Assembly (NCBI GenBank): GCA_963575745.1
Contig: CAUYUJ010018482.1
Coordinates: 519,382 to 583,381 of the forward strand
Length of the DNA stretch: 64,000 bases
Reading direction: 5' to 3'
DNA from: Prorocentrum cordatum
Taxonomy: Eukaryota > Sar > Dinophyceae > Prorocentrales > Prorocentraceae
In this document: one piece after another, positions 42,485-51,712 of the stretch
Layout of the letters: each line of letters starts with the position of its first letter
How positions within the stretch are numbered: position 1 is the stretch's first letter
The notes under the pieces: generated by a model
Told to the model about the DNA's origin: nothing
Database searches by the model: none
Seen by the model: only the letters and a program-made list of their open reading frames with translations
Translations under genes and position numbers: made by a program

Positions 42485-43440
42485 GCCCCACGCAGCTGGC
42501 ACCTGATAACACCGGTGTAGTGGCCACACTGGGCCGCTCGCCCCTCGGCCCAGCACGCCCCGCACACATTGGCCCGCATCGAGCCCTTCTCGAAAGCCGT
42601 GTGTTTGGAAGTATGGAGGTCGCGGACCACAGAGTCGTAGCAAAGCTTGGCGTCGACTCCAGGCTTCTGCCCAGAGATGCGGAACAAATATCTGATGACG
42701 GCCTCGCGCAGCATCGTCTTCACGAGTTGGGGGGGGAGAAGGTGGTGAGGCAGATGGTGATTCCCTGATTCGTCGTGAGCTGCGCGCAGGTCGTACTTGT
42801 CCAGCCTATCCTAACACGAGAAGACTACATGGCCCCAATAGGCCCTCCGGCGTGGTGCCAAGTTGACGGCGGCTTGGCCCAAGTCTGCTGCCAAGCATCA
42901 CGAAAAGTAGCGAAGCCGAGAGCAGACGGAGTACACTGCACCTGGGCATCCCACAGCTCCCTGGCAGACCTAGTAATCGGGTAAATAGCTGCATGATGCA
43001 CTGGGCCCCCTTCGATAATACATAACAAGGTAAGCGACCTGGACCCCGCCAGAGGTTTGTCTGAGCTTCGCCTGAACATTCCGCGGCCTGGGACCTTCCG
43101 TTTCTGAGGCTCGCTTGCCAGAGTTGGCGCGTTTTTTCTCCTTTGGCCCCGAGTTCGACGCTTCGACCCCAGCAGCGAACAATTCCATCGCGCCCTGGCA
43201 TCATCGAGCAGGGGCAGGTTCGAGACCGTCGGCAGCGAATCAGTGGCACCGGGAGGCTTGTTCTGCAGGAGGCAGAGCAAGGCTTCGACATCGGGGGTCC
43301 CAGACCCTTGAATAGCTGCGAGACGAGTGTGCCCCCCGTGTGGTGGCTGGGGTGGGGGGGCTCGTCGAGAGTCAGCTGCGAGCCGAGGGTTTGTACCACC
43401 GCCCCGAGGAGAGACGACTCTGCCGCCCCACCGCTGCAAA
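41330..43440 (-). pseudogene. Decayed non-LTR retroelement fragment with RNase H
   Basis: Reading the minus strand from 43440 down, weak coding signal passes through ALGFATFRDAWQQTWAKPP and EAVIRYLFRISGQ. It then reaches an RNase H domain: GGKVFMDGSCQKHVVREL (Asp near 42215-42217), AGWGLVVYDSS, and after a frameshift PQTSQAAEFGALSYAYVCLT (Glu) and VGASDCPNACQA (Asp). After another shift come SDVIKVKAHVAESEKLSAQD and FLKEGSDEAGRSAKLGAAMHP. The D-E-D set is visible, but it takes at least two frameshifts to connect, so this is dead. The PQTSQAAE and VKAHV strings are typical of dinoflagellate LINE RNase H, from memory. No endonuclease or RT is seen. A short GAG array (42458-42483) interrupts it. 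Confidence 0.6.
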
Positions 43441-43477
43441 GCGGCGCCATCGCACGCGGCAGCCAGGGGGGCATTTC

Positions 43478-43503
43478 AAGTAAGTAAGTAAGTAAGTAAG
43501 TCG
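43478..43503. repeat. AAGT tetranucleotide run
   Basis: About six AAGT units, then TCGTAAGTATAGTACGT. Confidence 0.9.
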
Positions 43504-43708
43504 TAAGTATAGTACGTATAACACGGGGGAGCTGTGAGAGTACGATTTAATTCCGAGGGTCGGGTACTTGCTTCCAGTGCAGCTGCAGACAAGGGACTTC
43601 GCCCACCGTTACAATTTTATTTGTTTGGCAGTGAAGGATTCAGGGTCCGTCAAGCGTTTCTGAACGAGGCTCGATTCGGGAATTTGGATTAGTCCAAAAG
43701 TTTCGCGT

Positions 43709-43713
43709 GTCTT
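43709..43713. repeat. Target site duplication, left (GTCTT)
   Basis: GTCTT directly precedes the 5' LTR and recurs directly after the 3' LTR at 49880-49884. A perfect 5-bp duplication is what copia-type integrase makes. Confidence 0.9.
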
Positions 43714-43943
43714 TGCGGCGATTTCAGGGGTGTCAGATGCAATGTAGTCCAACCCTGGCTGACACATTAGGGTCCTGCATGGTAGTATGATGTTGTAGCG
43801 AGCTGCAGGGTCATCTGGTAGAGGAATGCCCCGCCAGATTTTGATTCCCGTTGCTCTGTGTCAGCACTGGTGATCTGTCGGTGATGCTTTGGCTCAAGTC
43901 AAAAGGATGTTTCAATCCGTTCGGCTGACGCCCACTCCGCGCA
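43714..43943 (+). repeat. 5' LTR, 230 bp
   Basis: It starts TGCGGCGATTTCAGGGG and ends CCCACTCCGCGCA, i.e. TG...CA. By eye it is identical to 49650-49879. It contains TTTGGCTCAAG at 43888-43898, the last 11 bases of the dinoflagellate spliced leader. A promoter is expected in the LTR but no TATA box is evident. Confidence 0.95.
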
Positions 43944-43962
43944 TGGTAGCCTGGAGCCGTGG
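43944..43962 (+). promoter_or_regulatory. Candidate tRNA primer binding site
   Basis: TGGTAGCCTGGAGCCGTGG follows the LTR directly. The leading TGG complements the CCA of a tRNA 3' end, and TGGTA also starts the common initiator-Met primer site. Beyond that I cannot name the tRNA. Confidence 0.45.
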
Positions 43963-43966
43963 TTGA

Positions 43967-44126
43967 CACGATCGACGAACTGTGGTCGACACGATAGAGA
44001 GCGTGGCAGTGAACACGATAGAGGTCGTGGTCGACACGATAGAGAGTGGAGTGAACACGATAGAGGTCGTGGACACGATAGAGAGCGGTGTGAACACGAT
44101 AGAGATCGTGGGCACGATAGAGAGTG
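43967..44126 (+). repeat. CACGATAGAG tandem repeat in the element leader
   Basis: GACACGATAGAGAGCGTGG / GAACACGATAGAGGTCGTGG-type units occur about seven times between the primer site and the gag ATG. The core ACGATAGAG is conserved, spacing varies from ~18 to 28 bp. There is no ATG in the repeats, so ribosomes could scan through to 44127. Confidence 0.8.
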
Positions 44127-47100
44127 ATGGAGGCGCTGACGCAGAGGCTGGCCCAGCTCGAAGAGCAACAGCGGCAGCAGCGTACGGTGATCGAGACTCA
44201 GCAGAGGCAGCTCACGGCGGCGCAGAATGAGCTGGCGGCGGTGCGGGCAGCAGGCGACGGCGCGGCAGCCCAGCAGCCAGCAGGAGAAGCACGAGCAGGC
44301 GCGCCGATCTCTTTGGTGGACCTGCGAGTTGGCAACAAGCCCGAGATCTTCACAGGCGAGGCCAAGGAGTGGAAGAACTGGTCGTTCAAGATGCGTCAGT
44401 ACCTGTCGGCGATAGACGAGACGCTGCACGCGGAGGTGCTCGACGTGGACGCGAACCCGACGAGAGAGCTCACGATGAACGACATGGCCGCCGAAGCCCA
44501 GAGGAGAGCCAGGCAGCTGGCGTTCATCCTCACCATGCACACGAAGGACGTAGCGTTGCAGATGGTCACGAAGCTACCAGATCCCAGCAACGGCTACGAG
44601 ATCTGGCGGAGGTTCTTGGAGGAGTTCGAGCCGGCCCACAAGGGCCGCTTCAGGGCGATGCTGATGCAGATCCTCCAGTACCAGTTCACAGGTGACCGTG
44701 GACTAGCCATCGAGGAGTTCGAGAGGCTCGTCAGGCAGTACGAGGCGCAGTCTGGCGACATCCTCCAGGAGACCATCAAGGCGGCGGTGATCTCAAACAA
44801 CCCTGAGGACCCTGAATGGAGGAGACACGTCGGCCTCAACGCGACGAGATTGCAGGACTACGCGTCGCTGAAGGACGAGTGGAAGGCGGTTCACCAAGCG
44901 GAGAGGCGTTGGGGTGTCGATGGCGACTCGGCTCCCATGGAGGTGGACGCGCTTACCTCGAAGGGCAAGGGCAAGGATGGCGGTAAAGGCAAGGGTAAGG
45001 ATGGCGGCAGAGGCAAAGGCAAAGGAGATGGCAAGGGTAAGGACGGCGGCAGAGGCAAAGGTAAGGGAGATGGCAAAGACAAGAACAAAGGCGAGGCCAG
45101 CAAGAAGGAGAGGAAGTGTTTCTTCTGCAGAGAGAAGGGCCACGAGCGCAAGGATTGCCCGAAGTTCACCGCGTGGCTCGAGGAGAAGAAGAAGGCGGGA
45201 CACGCTGGAGGCTCGGGGACGGCCGCGGCGCTCAACACGGTGCAGCAGGACGACGGCTGGGTGTTCATGGTTGACGAGGAGTTCGAGGGCGACGAGCTGT
45301 GCGAACTCATCATGGTCGACTCAGGCGCCTCGGCAAACGTATGTCCTCGAGACCACGTGCCCGAGAACGGCCTGCGAGAGGAAGCACGTCCGAGGCGCAT
45401 GACAACGGCGACTGGCGAGCTGATTGCGCAGCATGGGCGACGTCGGGTTTCATATGAGACGGAGTTCGGTAAGATCACGACGGACTACAGGGTGCTAGAC
45501 GTGAAGAGGCCGATCTGGTCGCTGGGCGCGATGATCGAGTCGGGGTGCGACGCCTACTTCACGAAGGGCAAGTCGTGGATCGTCAAAGATGGCAAGGAGT
45601 TGGAGCTGATCAGGAAGGGCAACTTGTTCTACGCGATCGCTCGGCCTTCGAAGATCGGAGGCTCGAACGCGCTGGAGCTCAACCCTTTGACGCAGGCGGA
45701 GATCGAGCAGAGAGCGCTGGCCAGAGAGCACGCGGCGTTCGGGGCGGCTGGACCAGCAGCCGAGGCCACGCTTGCAGAAGATGGGGATCCAGCAGTTCGC
45801 ATCAAAGTGCCGACAGGACCTGCCACGCCGACGGCAGAGGAACGGGCTCAACACGAGTCCGCGGGGCACGTACCCTACAGGAGCTGGTGCAGTCACTGCG
45901 TGGCGGCGAGGGCGGCGGACAAACCTCATCGACGAAGCGAGGACCCGACGGGCCTGAGCGCAGAGGAGGCAGCGATCCCACGCATCGAGTTTGACTTCGC
46001 GGAGATCGGACGAGAATCAGATGCAAGCCCTGGCATTCCGTCCCTCAACGGAGTAGACGTCGGGTCGGAGAGCTTGTCGGCGACTCTGTGCCCCAGCAAG
46101 GCCTTCAGCGAGTACCTGGTGGAGACGATCCTGGCGTTCGTGGACGCGCTGGGCCACAACGCGGTGCTGCTTCACTCGGACCAGGAGCCAGTGCTAGTGC
46201 AGTTGCTGAAGGCGGTGCAGAGCAAGAGGGTGAAGCGGACTCTGGTCAGGCATGGGCCGAGAGGCAGCCACCAGAGCCAGGGCAAGATAGAGGGCGCCAA
46301 CAGGGTCATCAACGGCGTCCTGAGAGCGATCTGGATCAACATGGAGGAGCACATGGGCGAGAAGGTGTCGACCGACAGCATCCTGATCGCCTGGGGGGTC
46401 AGGCACGCGGCATGGAGCTTGACGAGGTTCCAGGTGAAGAGCGACGGCCGAACCCCCTACGTGCGGATCTTCGGCAAGGCCTACGGCGGGGAGGTGCTTC
46501 CCTTCGGCGAGCGCGTGATGTACAAGTACACGGCGGTGCCCAGCGGCAACCTGGACCAGAAGTGGGCGCACGGGGTGTGGGTCGGCAAGGCACCGCTGAC
46601 GGACGAACACCTCGTCCTGACCGTGGACGGCGTGAAGAAAGCGAGATCGGTACATCGACTGCCAGTTGACGAGCGGTACGTAAAGGAGGAGCTGGCGAAG
46701 GTGAAGGGTCTGCCGTGGAACGGCACGGCATCGGATCTGAAGGCGCCGATCGTGTCGCAGCAGGACCAGGGGCCATCAGGGCACAGGAGGCTCTACCTGA
46801 CGAGGGCGATCGTGCAGAAGTACGGGCCTACGCCTGGGTGCTCGGGCTGCGCGGGGCTGGGGCCACATACCGAGGTGTGTCGAGCGAGGCTGGAGAAGAT
46901 GGTGGCAGACGCGGCGGCAGGGCCGAGAGGCATCGCAGTCGGCACGCCGCTGGCGGCGAGACCAGACCCAGGGCCGCCCGCAGGCGCTGCAGAACCATCG
47001 TCGGCAGCGAGCGGCGACGCTCCCAGGACACCAGCTGGGGGCGACGGCAGCGGAGGAGTCGCGGCCGAGAACATGGAGGTTGACAGAGCGGACGCTTCGA

Positions 47101-49475
47101 CACAGAGAGGTAGGCCCGCGGCGGTGGCCTTTCCGCAGGAGGCCCCCGAGCGCCCGACGGCGAAGGTGAGGTCTCAACCCCCTGTGGCGATCCCAGCCGT
47201 GGGAGGCGCAGGCACGGTCGTCGTCAGCGAGAGCGAGGCGAGGTCCAGCACAGACGACGTGATGATCGGGGGCCTGCACGTGATCGATGGCGTGGACGTG
47301 GTGGCGATGCTCATCCCAGAGGAGGACGAGTGGAGGCTCGCGGCGATGGACGACGGCAACTTCGAGACCACCACCGACGACAGCCAGAGCGACATGATCG
47401 GCGAGGTGAACTACGAGGACCCCGCGTCGGCGGAAGGGATCGTGGCGTACGACTCGAGGACTGGCGAGCAGCTGGACAGCGAAGAGGTGCGCAAGGGGAG
47501 GTCCAAGGAGCTGCGCGACCTGGCGGAGTTCGAGGTGAAGATCGAGGTGGACGAGTCCGAGATGATCAGCAAGCCAGGGAAGAAGATCTGGTCGAAGTGG
47601 GTGGAGACGCGGAAGGACCCGAACAGCGCCGAGGTCAGGAGCAGGCTGGTCGCAACCGAGATCAACACAGGCGAGGTTAGGACGGACTGCTTCGCTGCGA
47701 CGCCGCCGTTGAAGTTCGTGAGACTGATACTGGCGTGGGCGGCGAGTTACAGTCCCAGAAGGAACAGCGCGGGGGTCAAGATGATCCTGTTGCTGTTTGA
47801 CATCTCTGTGGCGTTCTTCCACGGCCTGGTGCGGAAGGTCCTGTACGTGGTACCGCCGAAGGACCTGCGCAAGAAGGGCAAGGTGTGGAGGCTGCTTCGG
47901 AGCCTATATGGAACGAGGGACGCGAGCCAGGTGTTCCAGACGTACGTGGCGGACAACCTGAGCGAGCACGGCTTCGACAGGAACGCGGTGGTCCCGTGCT
48001 TGTACTGGAGTAGCGAGCTGGAGGCGCTGGGGGTTCACTGGGGCGATGACTTCATCTACGCCCTGCCGAACGACAGCGCCGACGACCTCGAGCAGCTGAT
48101 GAGGGAAGTGTTCAAGGTGAAGATCTGCGAGCGCGTGGGGCCCAACTGCAAGTCCAGTGCGGCGTTTCTGCACAGGACGCTTTCATGGAGTTCGAAGGGT
48201 TTCACCTGGGCGCATGACCCGACTCACACCGTGGCGATGGCCAAGGCTTTCGGCTTCGACGGGCAGACACGCTTAGACCAGGAGAAGTGGGTCGTGACGG
48301 TCGCGCCGGGCTCCAAGACGGTGGGCAAGACTCGTGATGCTGCAGACCCCCTTGACGAAGAAGGAGCAGCACTATACCGAGCACTCGTGGGGACGGCGCT
48401 CTATGTCGGCCAAGACCGTCCCGAGGCGCAGTACGCGACAAAGGAAGTCGCTCGCCACATGTCGACGCCAACGAGATCGGCGTGGTGTGCCCTCAAGCGA
48501 TTGTGCAAGTACTATTCGGAGGTGCCGTTGCTCGTGTGGGAGTTCAATTACCAGAAGATGCCAGAGGACGTGAGAGTGGTCACGGACGCGAACTGGGCTG
48601 GCGAGCTGGAGGCATTGCGTTCTACCTCGGCTGGCTGGGTATACTTCGGAGGCCACCTGCTCGAAGCCTATTCCTCGACGCAGCAGATAGTGGCCTTATC
48701 GACGGCGGAGAGCGAGTACATATCAATAACAAAAGGAGCTGCACATGCATTGGAGGTCAGGAGCGCGCTCGCCGAGTACGGCTGGGTCAAGAAGGTGATC
48801 TGCGAGGCGGACTCGTCAGCTGGACGGTCGATGGCCACAAGACGTGGCGTGGGTCGAGTGCGTCATCTAGACGCGCGCCTGTTGTGGCTACAAGAGTTGT
48901 GCGCAGACGGCACGATCGAGATGCGCGCGAAGCCTGGGGAGTCCAACGAGGCGGACCTGGGCACCAAGATGGTCGACATACAGAGGGTGACCAAGTTGAT
49001 GAAGACTACGTCGCTGCGGCCTCCTGGGGGCTGGGGCTGCTGGGTTGTGGCAGCGGCACTGGAGAAGGCGACTGCAGCAAACGACTGCAGCGTCGACTTG
49101 GTCAAGTACGACGGGGAGATGGATCGGACCAGCAGGAGTGTCTTCGAGAGCTGGGTGCTGGTAGCCCTCATCGGCATGGGCGTGCTCTCGTTGATCCTGG
49201 GGCTCGCGTGTGGCTATGCCGTGGGAAGGTGCTGCTCGCCGAGGAGCGCCACTGGCGAACGGCGCAATGTGGAGTCCACGCAGACGGAGGAGCTCGAGAT
49301 CATTCCGTACTGGGAGTGGCTGCTGAACGACCTGCAGAAGGAGCTGCACTCCAGGGGCGTGAAGGCGATCCCGAAGCTGAAGGGCCACTGCGTCCAGAAG
49401 CTGTTGGAGATCGACCAGGTGCGCCTGGTGAGGCCACAGCACTGGCCGCGGGTCAAGAGAGTGAGGCAGTTTTGA
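44127..49475 (+). CDS. gag-pol: Copia-type Gag-Pol polyprotein, 1782 aa
   Basis: The first ATG is at 44127; the preceding in-frame GTG is ignored. An N-terminal coiled coil (~1-45) and helical Gag body are followed by a Lys/Gly-rich tract (~275-330). Then comes a zinc knuckle CFFCREKGHERKDC (C331, C334, H339, C344), protease VDSGAS (D398) and a pre-integrase HHCC (H576, H581, C588, C591). The integrase triad is D623, D685, E722 (D-x61-D-x36-E). RT motif A is LLLFDISVAFFHG (D1225) and motif C is HWGDDF (D1307-D1308) in place of YVDD. RNase H has D1487, E1528 and D1562. After RNase H comes an unusual tail: a hydrophobic segment (~1676-1700) and a SAP-like helix pair (~1728-1765, NDLQKELHSRGVKAIPKLKG). 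Gag and Pol are in one frame without a stop, so their ratio must be set otherwise. Confidence 0.95.
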   Translation: MEALTQRLAQLEEQQRQQRTVIETQQRQLTAAQNELAAVRAAGDGAAAQQPAGEARAGAPISLVDLRVGNKPEIFTGEAKEWKNWSFKMRQYLSAIDETLHAEVLDVDANPTRELTMNDMAAEAQRRARQLAFILTMHTKDVALQMVTKLPDPSNGYEIWRRFLEEFEPAHKGRFRAMLMQILQYQFTGDRGLAIEEFERLVRQYEAQSGDILQETIKAAVISNNPEDPEWRRHVGLNATRLQDYASLKDEWKAVHQAERRWGVDGDSAPMEVDALTSKGKGKDGGKGKGKDGGRGKGKGDGKGKDGGRGKGKGDGKDKNKGEASKKERKCFFCREKGHERKDCPKFTAWLEEKKKAGHAGGSGTAAALNTVQQDDGWVFMVDEEFEGDELCELIMVDSGASANVCPRDHVPENGLREEARPRRMTTATGELIAQHGRRRVSYETEFGKITTDYRVLDVKRPIWSLGAMIESGCDAYFTKGKSWIVKDGKELELIRKGNLFYAIARPSKIGGSNALELNPLTQAEIEQRALAREHAAFGAAGPAAEATLAEDGDPAVRIKVPTGPATPTAEERAQHESAGHVPYRSWCSHCVAARAADKPHRRSEDPTGLSAEEAAIPRIEFDFAEIGRESDASPGIPSLNGVDVGSESLSATLCPSKAFSEYLVETILAFVDALGHNAVLLHSDQEPVLVQLLKAVQSKRVKRTLVRHGPRGSHQSQGKIEGANRVINGVLRAIWINMEEHMGEKVSTDSILIAWGVRHAAWSLTRFQVKSDGRTPYVRIFGKAYGGEVLPFGERVMYKYTAVPSGNLDQKWAHGVWVGKAPLTDEHLVLTVDGVKKARSVHRLPVDERYVKEELAKVKGLPWNGTASDLKAPIVSQQDQGPSGHRRLYLTRAIVQKYGPTPGCSGCAGLGPHTEVCRARLEKMVADAAAGPRGIAVGTPLAARPDPGPPAGAAEPSSAASGDAPRTPAGGDGSGGVAAENMEVDRADASTQRGRPAAVAFPQEAPERPTAKVRSQPPVAIPAVGGAGTVVVSESEARSSTDDVMIGGLHVIDGVDVVAMLIPEEDEWRLAAMDDGNFETTTDDSQSDMIGEVNYEDPASAEGIVAYDSRTGEQLDSEEVRKGRSKELRDLAEFEVKIEVDESEMISKPGKKIWSKWVETRKDPNSAEVRSRLVATEINTGEVRTDCFAATPPLKFVRLILAWAASYSPRRNSAGVKMILLLFDISVAFFHGLVRKVLYVVPPKDLRKKGKVWRLLRSLYGTRDASQVFQTYVADNLSEHGFDRNAVVPCLYWSSELEALGVHWGDDFIYALPNDSADDLEQLMREVFKVKICERVGPNCKSSAAFLHRTLSWSSKGFTWAHDPTHTVAMAKAFGFDGQTRLDQEKWVVTVAPGSKTVGKTRDAADPLDEEGAALYRALVGTALYVGQDRPEAQYATKEVARHMSTPTRSAWCALKRLCKYYSEVPLLVWEFNYQKMPEDVRVVTDANWAGELEALRSTSAGWVYFGGHLLEAYSSTQQIVALSTAESEYISITKGAAHALEVRSALAEYGWVKKVICEADSSAGRSMATRRGVGRVRHLDARLLWLQELCADGTIEMRAKPGESNEADLGTKMVDIQRVTKLMKTTSLRPPGGWGCWVVAAALEKATAANDCSVDLVKYDGEMDRTSRSVFESWVLVALIGMGVLSLILGLACGYAVGRCCSPRSATGERRNVESTQTEELEIIPYWEWLLNDLQKELHSRGVKAIPKLKGHCVQKLLEIDQVRLVRPQHWPRVKRVRQF

Positions 49476-49640
49476 ACGTGGATTCGCGCCGATGGCACTT
49501 CTCGGGGCGTTTAAGTCCTGGCCAGGCCTGCAAAGCAGATCAGGCAGCATCGGTGCGTTTCAGAGTGCGTGCGCCTTGAGCACGCGAGGACTGCAACCTG
49601 ACAGATGCCGAGTCGACTTGCGATTGAGCATGCGCGAGTC

Positions 49641-49649
49641 GAGAGGAGG
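49641..49649 (+). promoter_or_regulatory. Polypurine tract
   Basis: GAGAGGAGG abuts the 3' LTR, the expected site of plus-strand DNA priming. Confidence 0.8.
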
Positions 49650-49879
49650 TGCGGCGATTTCAGGGGTGTCAGATGCAATGTAGTCCAACCCTGGCTGACA
49701 CATTAGGGTCCTGCATGGTAGTATGATGTTGTAGCGAGCTGCAGGGTCATCTGGTAGAGGAATGCCCCGCCAGATTTTGATTCCCGTTGCTCTGTGTCAG
49801 CACTGGTGATCTGTCGGTGATGCTTTGGCTCAAGTCAAAAGGATGTTTCAATCCGTTCGGCTGACGCCCACTCCGCGCA
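49650..49879 (+). repeat. 3' LTR, 230 bp
   Basis: Identical by eye to the 5' LTR and ends CCGCGCA. The spliced-leader-like TTTGGCTCAAG is at 49824-49834. The polyadenylation site should be here, but no AATAAA is present. Confidence 0.95.
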
Positions 49880-49884
49880 GTCTT
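49880..49884. repeat. Target site duplication, right (GTCTT)
   Basis: GTCTT matches 43709-43713 exactly. Confidence 0.9.
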
Positions 49885-50185
49885 GACCAACTTTAGGGCC
49901 CTCTTAGGGTCATCTTTGGGGCCCCGTGTGGGCGTATCGTCTTGCTCCTGCTCCTTCGCCCATACGGGGGGCGGAACGAAGTACTGTGTGTCGCCGCTCG
50001 CAGAGGTTCTTTTCTCGCAAAGTTTGTCTCCAAATAGTGGTTGCACTCAGGGGTCCTCCTTACCTCGGTCTGGCGGCTATGTGGCCGCCGTCGCCGCCTT
50101 GTCGCCGCCTCGTCGCCGCCCGTGGCCGCCGCTGGATTGCGCCACATAGATTGTGCGAACTCGTTCTTGCGCCTGCGGCGCGTTT
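49885..50185. other. Stretch without gene
   Basis: It starts with a short TTAGGGCCCTCTTAGGGTCATC piece like the GTCTTGG arrays, then GCCGCC-rich sequence (50070-50140). No gene is seen. Confidence 0.4.
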
Positions 50186-50945
50186 TTTTGATCGCTCTCA
50201 ACATAGATTGTACAATACATTGCACACCGTATATTGCATCACATATATTGCGCGCTCCAGCATATATTGTACCATACATTGCACAACCTATATTGCACCA
50301 CGTATATTGCGCACCATCGGTTTCTCTACATTGCGCAGCATAGTTTTGCACGACATACACTGGACAACATATTTTGCACAGCATAGGTTGCACCGCACAT
50401 GTTGCACCGTACAGGTTTCACCACATCTATTGCGCAACATAGGTTGCCCCACGTATATTGCAACATATCTATTGTACGTTTATTATGTTGCGCCTGTGGC
50501 GCGCTTTTTCGCCGCTCGCAGCATCGATTGCACCCCAGGTACGGCACAGCATATATTGCACAACATATGTGGCACAATCTAGTTGCACGTGATAGTTTAC
50601 ATCACGCAGGCTGCACCACCTCTATTGCACAACGTTGATTGCACCACATAAATTGCACAGCATCGATTGCACCACATAGTTTGCGCAACCAAGCTTGCAC
50701 AACGTATATGGTTCAACGTAGATTCAGCTACACAGAATGCACGACATGTAGTGTGCCACGTTGATCGCACAACATATCGTGCACCACAGGGGTTTTATCG
50801 CATATCTTGCACCACGTCGACTGCACCACATAATTGTATCCGAATTGCACAGCATCGATCGCACCATAGATTGTGCACCACATATACCTCACACCATCGA
50901 TGGCTCCACATTGATTGCGCAGCATATGTTGCTAGACGCGCGCTC
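50186..50945. repeat. Degenerate ~15-bp satellite TTGCACCACATA
   Basis: Units such as CATAGATTGTGCAACATATATTGCACCACATA repeat with heavy divergence. It reads as Ile-, Cys- and His-rich in plus frames, which I treat as an artefact. The same motif appears on the other strand (TGTGGTGCAATCTATGTTGTGCAA) at 51000-51200, 52500-52830 and briefly 53700-53765. Confidence 0.7.
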
Positions 50946-50999
50946 TTTGGGGCTCACGCTGTTAGCCAGCGTGGATCCTAACCAGTGTGTTTCTAGCCA

Positions 51000-51200
51000 T
51001 CGATGTTGTGCAGTCTATGTGGATCAATCGATGTGGCGCAAACTATGTTGTGCAATGTTTGTTGCGCAAGCCGTGTTGTGCAACGTATGCTGTGCAGTGA
51101 GTGGTGTGATCTATGAGGTACAGCATATGGTCTGTAATGTGGCAATGCATGGGTGGATTGATCTGTGTGGCGCAGTTGATTCTTACAATCGAGTTGACAC
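51000..51200. repeat. Satellite in inverted orientation
   Basis: GATGTTGTGCAGTCTATGTGGATCAATCGATGTGGCGCAAACTATG and similar units are the complement of the 50186-50945 array. The two lie head to head with ~55 bp between. Confidence 0.65.
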
Positions 51201-51241
51201 ATTCCATGCTCTTACAAATATCCCATCCACCCACCCGCAAC

Positions 51242-51712
51242 TTGGTTTTCAAAACCCATGCGGTGGCGATTGCGATGCATGCTTGGCGTTGGCTGGTGCA
51301 TGTCTGCGGCCGCGCCAGCACCAGCACGCGCGCGCAGCGGCCAGATAGTCTGGCGCGACCGAAGCGGCCGCGGTGGCGTTGACCGTTGGGCTTATCCCAG
51401 CGGGCACTTTAGTGCGAGTCGGTGAGTTGGGCGGGCGCGGTATCACGGAAACGTCGACAACGGTAGACACGATGACAGTAGCGATGCTGGTGGCGATGTT
51501 GACAACGACGACGGCGCGGCCAGTGCGGGCGCCGATGCTGATCACGCCGGCGACGATGACGGCGTCCCCGCGTCGGTGATGGATGTTTTGGAAAGAGTTC
51601 GACATGCGCGCGGCCGACGTGCGAGATCATCCCGCAGGGTTTTTTTTCGACATGGATCGTGCCCCCCAACCATGCGCAAAGGCGTGCGAATGACGTCGGC
51701 ATGCGGCGCCAT
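51242..51712 (+). repeat. Module R1 with a 68-codon ORF
   Basis: It shares with R3 (54056-54533) AACCCATGCGGTGGCGATTGCGATGCATGC, GCGTTGGCTGGTGCATGTCTGCGGCCGCGCC and everything to GATCGTGCCCCCC. A plus ORF (51373-51579; GTG start, no ATG at that position) reads ALTVGLIPAGTLVRVGELGG and on for 68 codons. The R3 version (54186-54392) differs at two residues. The antisense frame is also open and hydrophobic. The product, if any, is unrecognised. CATCCACCCACCCGCAACTTGG precedes it, as it does R2. Confidence 0.6.

Larger units (their letters stand above)
43714..49879 (+). mobile_element. Intact Ty1/copia LTR retrotransposon, 6166 bp
   Basis: The order is 5' LTR (43714-43943), candidate primer site, 5' leader with a tandem repeat, one gag-pol ORF (44127-49475), 165-bp 3' untranslated region, polypurine tract GAGAGGAGG (49641-49649) and 3' LTR (49650-49879). 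It is flanked by GTCTT on both sides. The LTRs look identical over 230 bp and the ORF has no break, so the insertion is recent and the copy could be autonomous. PR, integrase, RT and RNase H occur in that order, which is diagnostic of Ty1/copia as opposed to Ty3. It landed between a minus-strand LINE fragment and a satellite region. Confidence 0.95.

Noticed and set aside
44124-44126. Start of the copia polyprotein at 44124
   Set aside because: That codon is GTG; the next codon, 44127, is ATG and is the plausible start.
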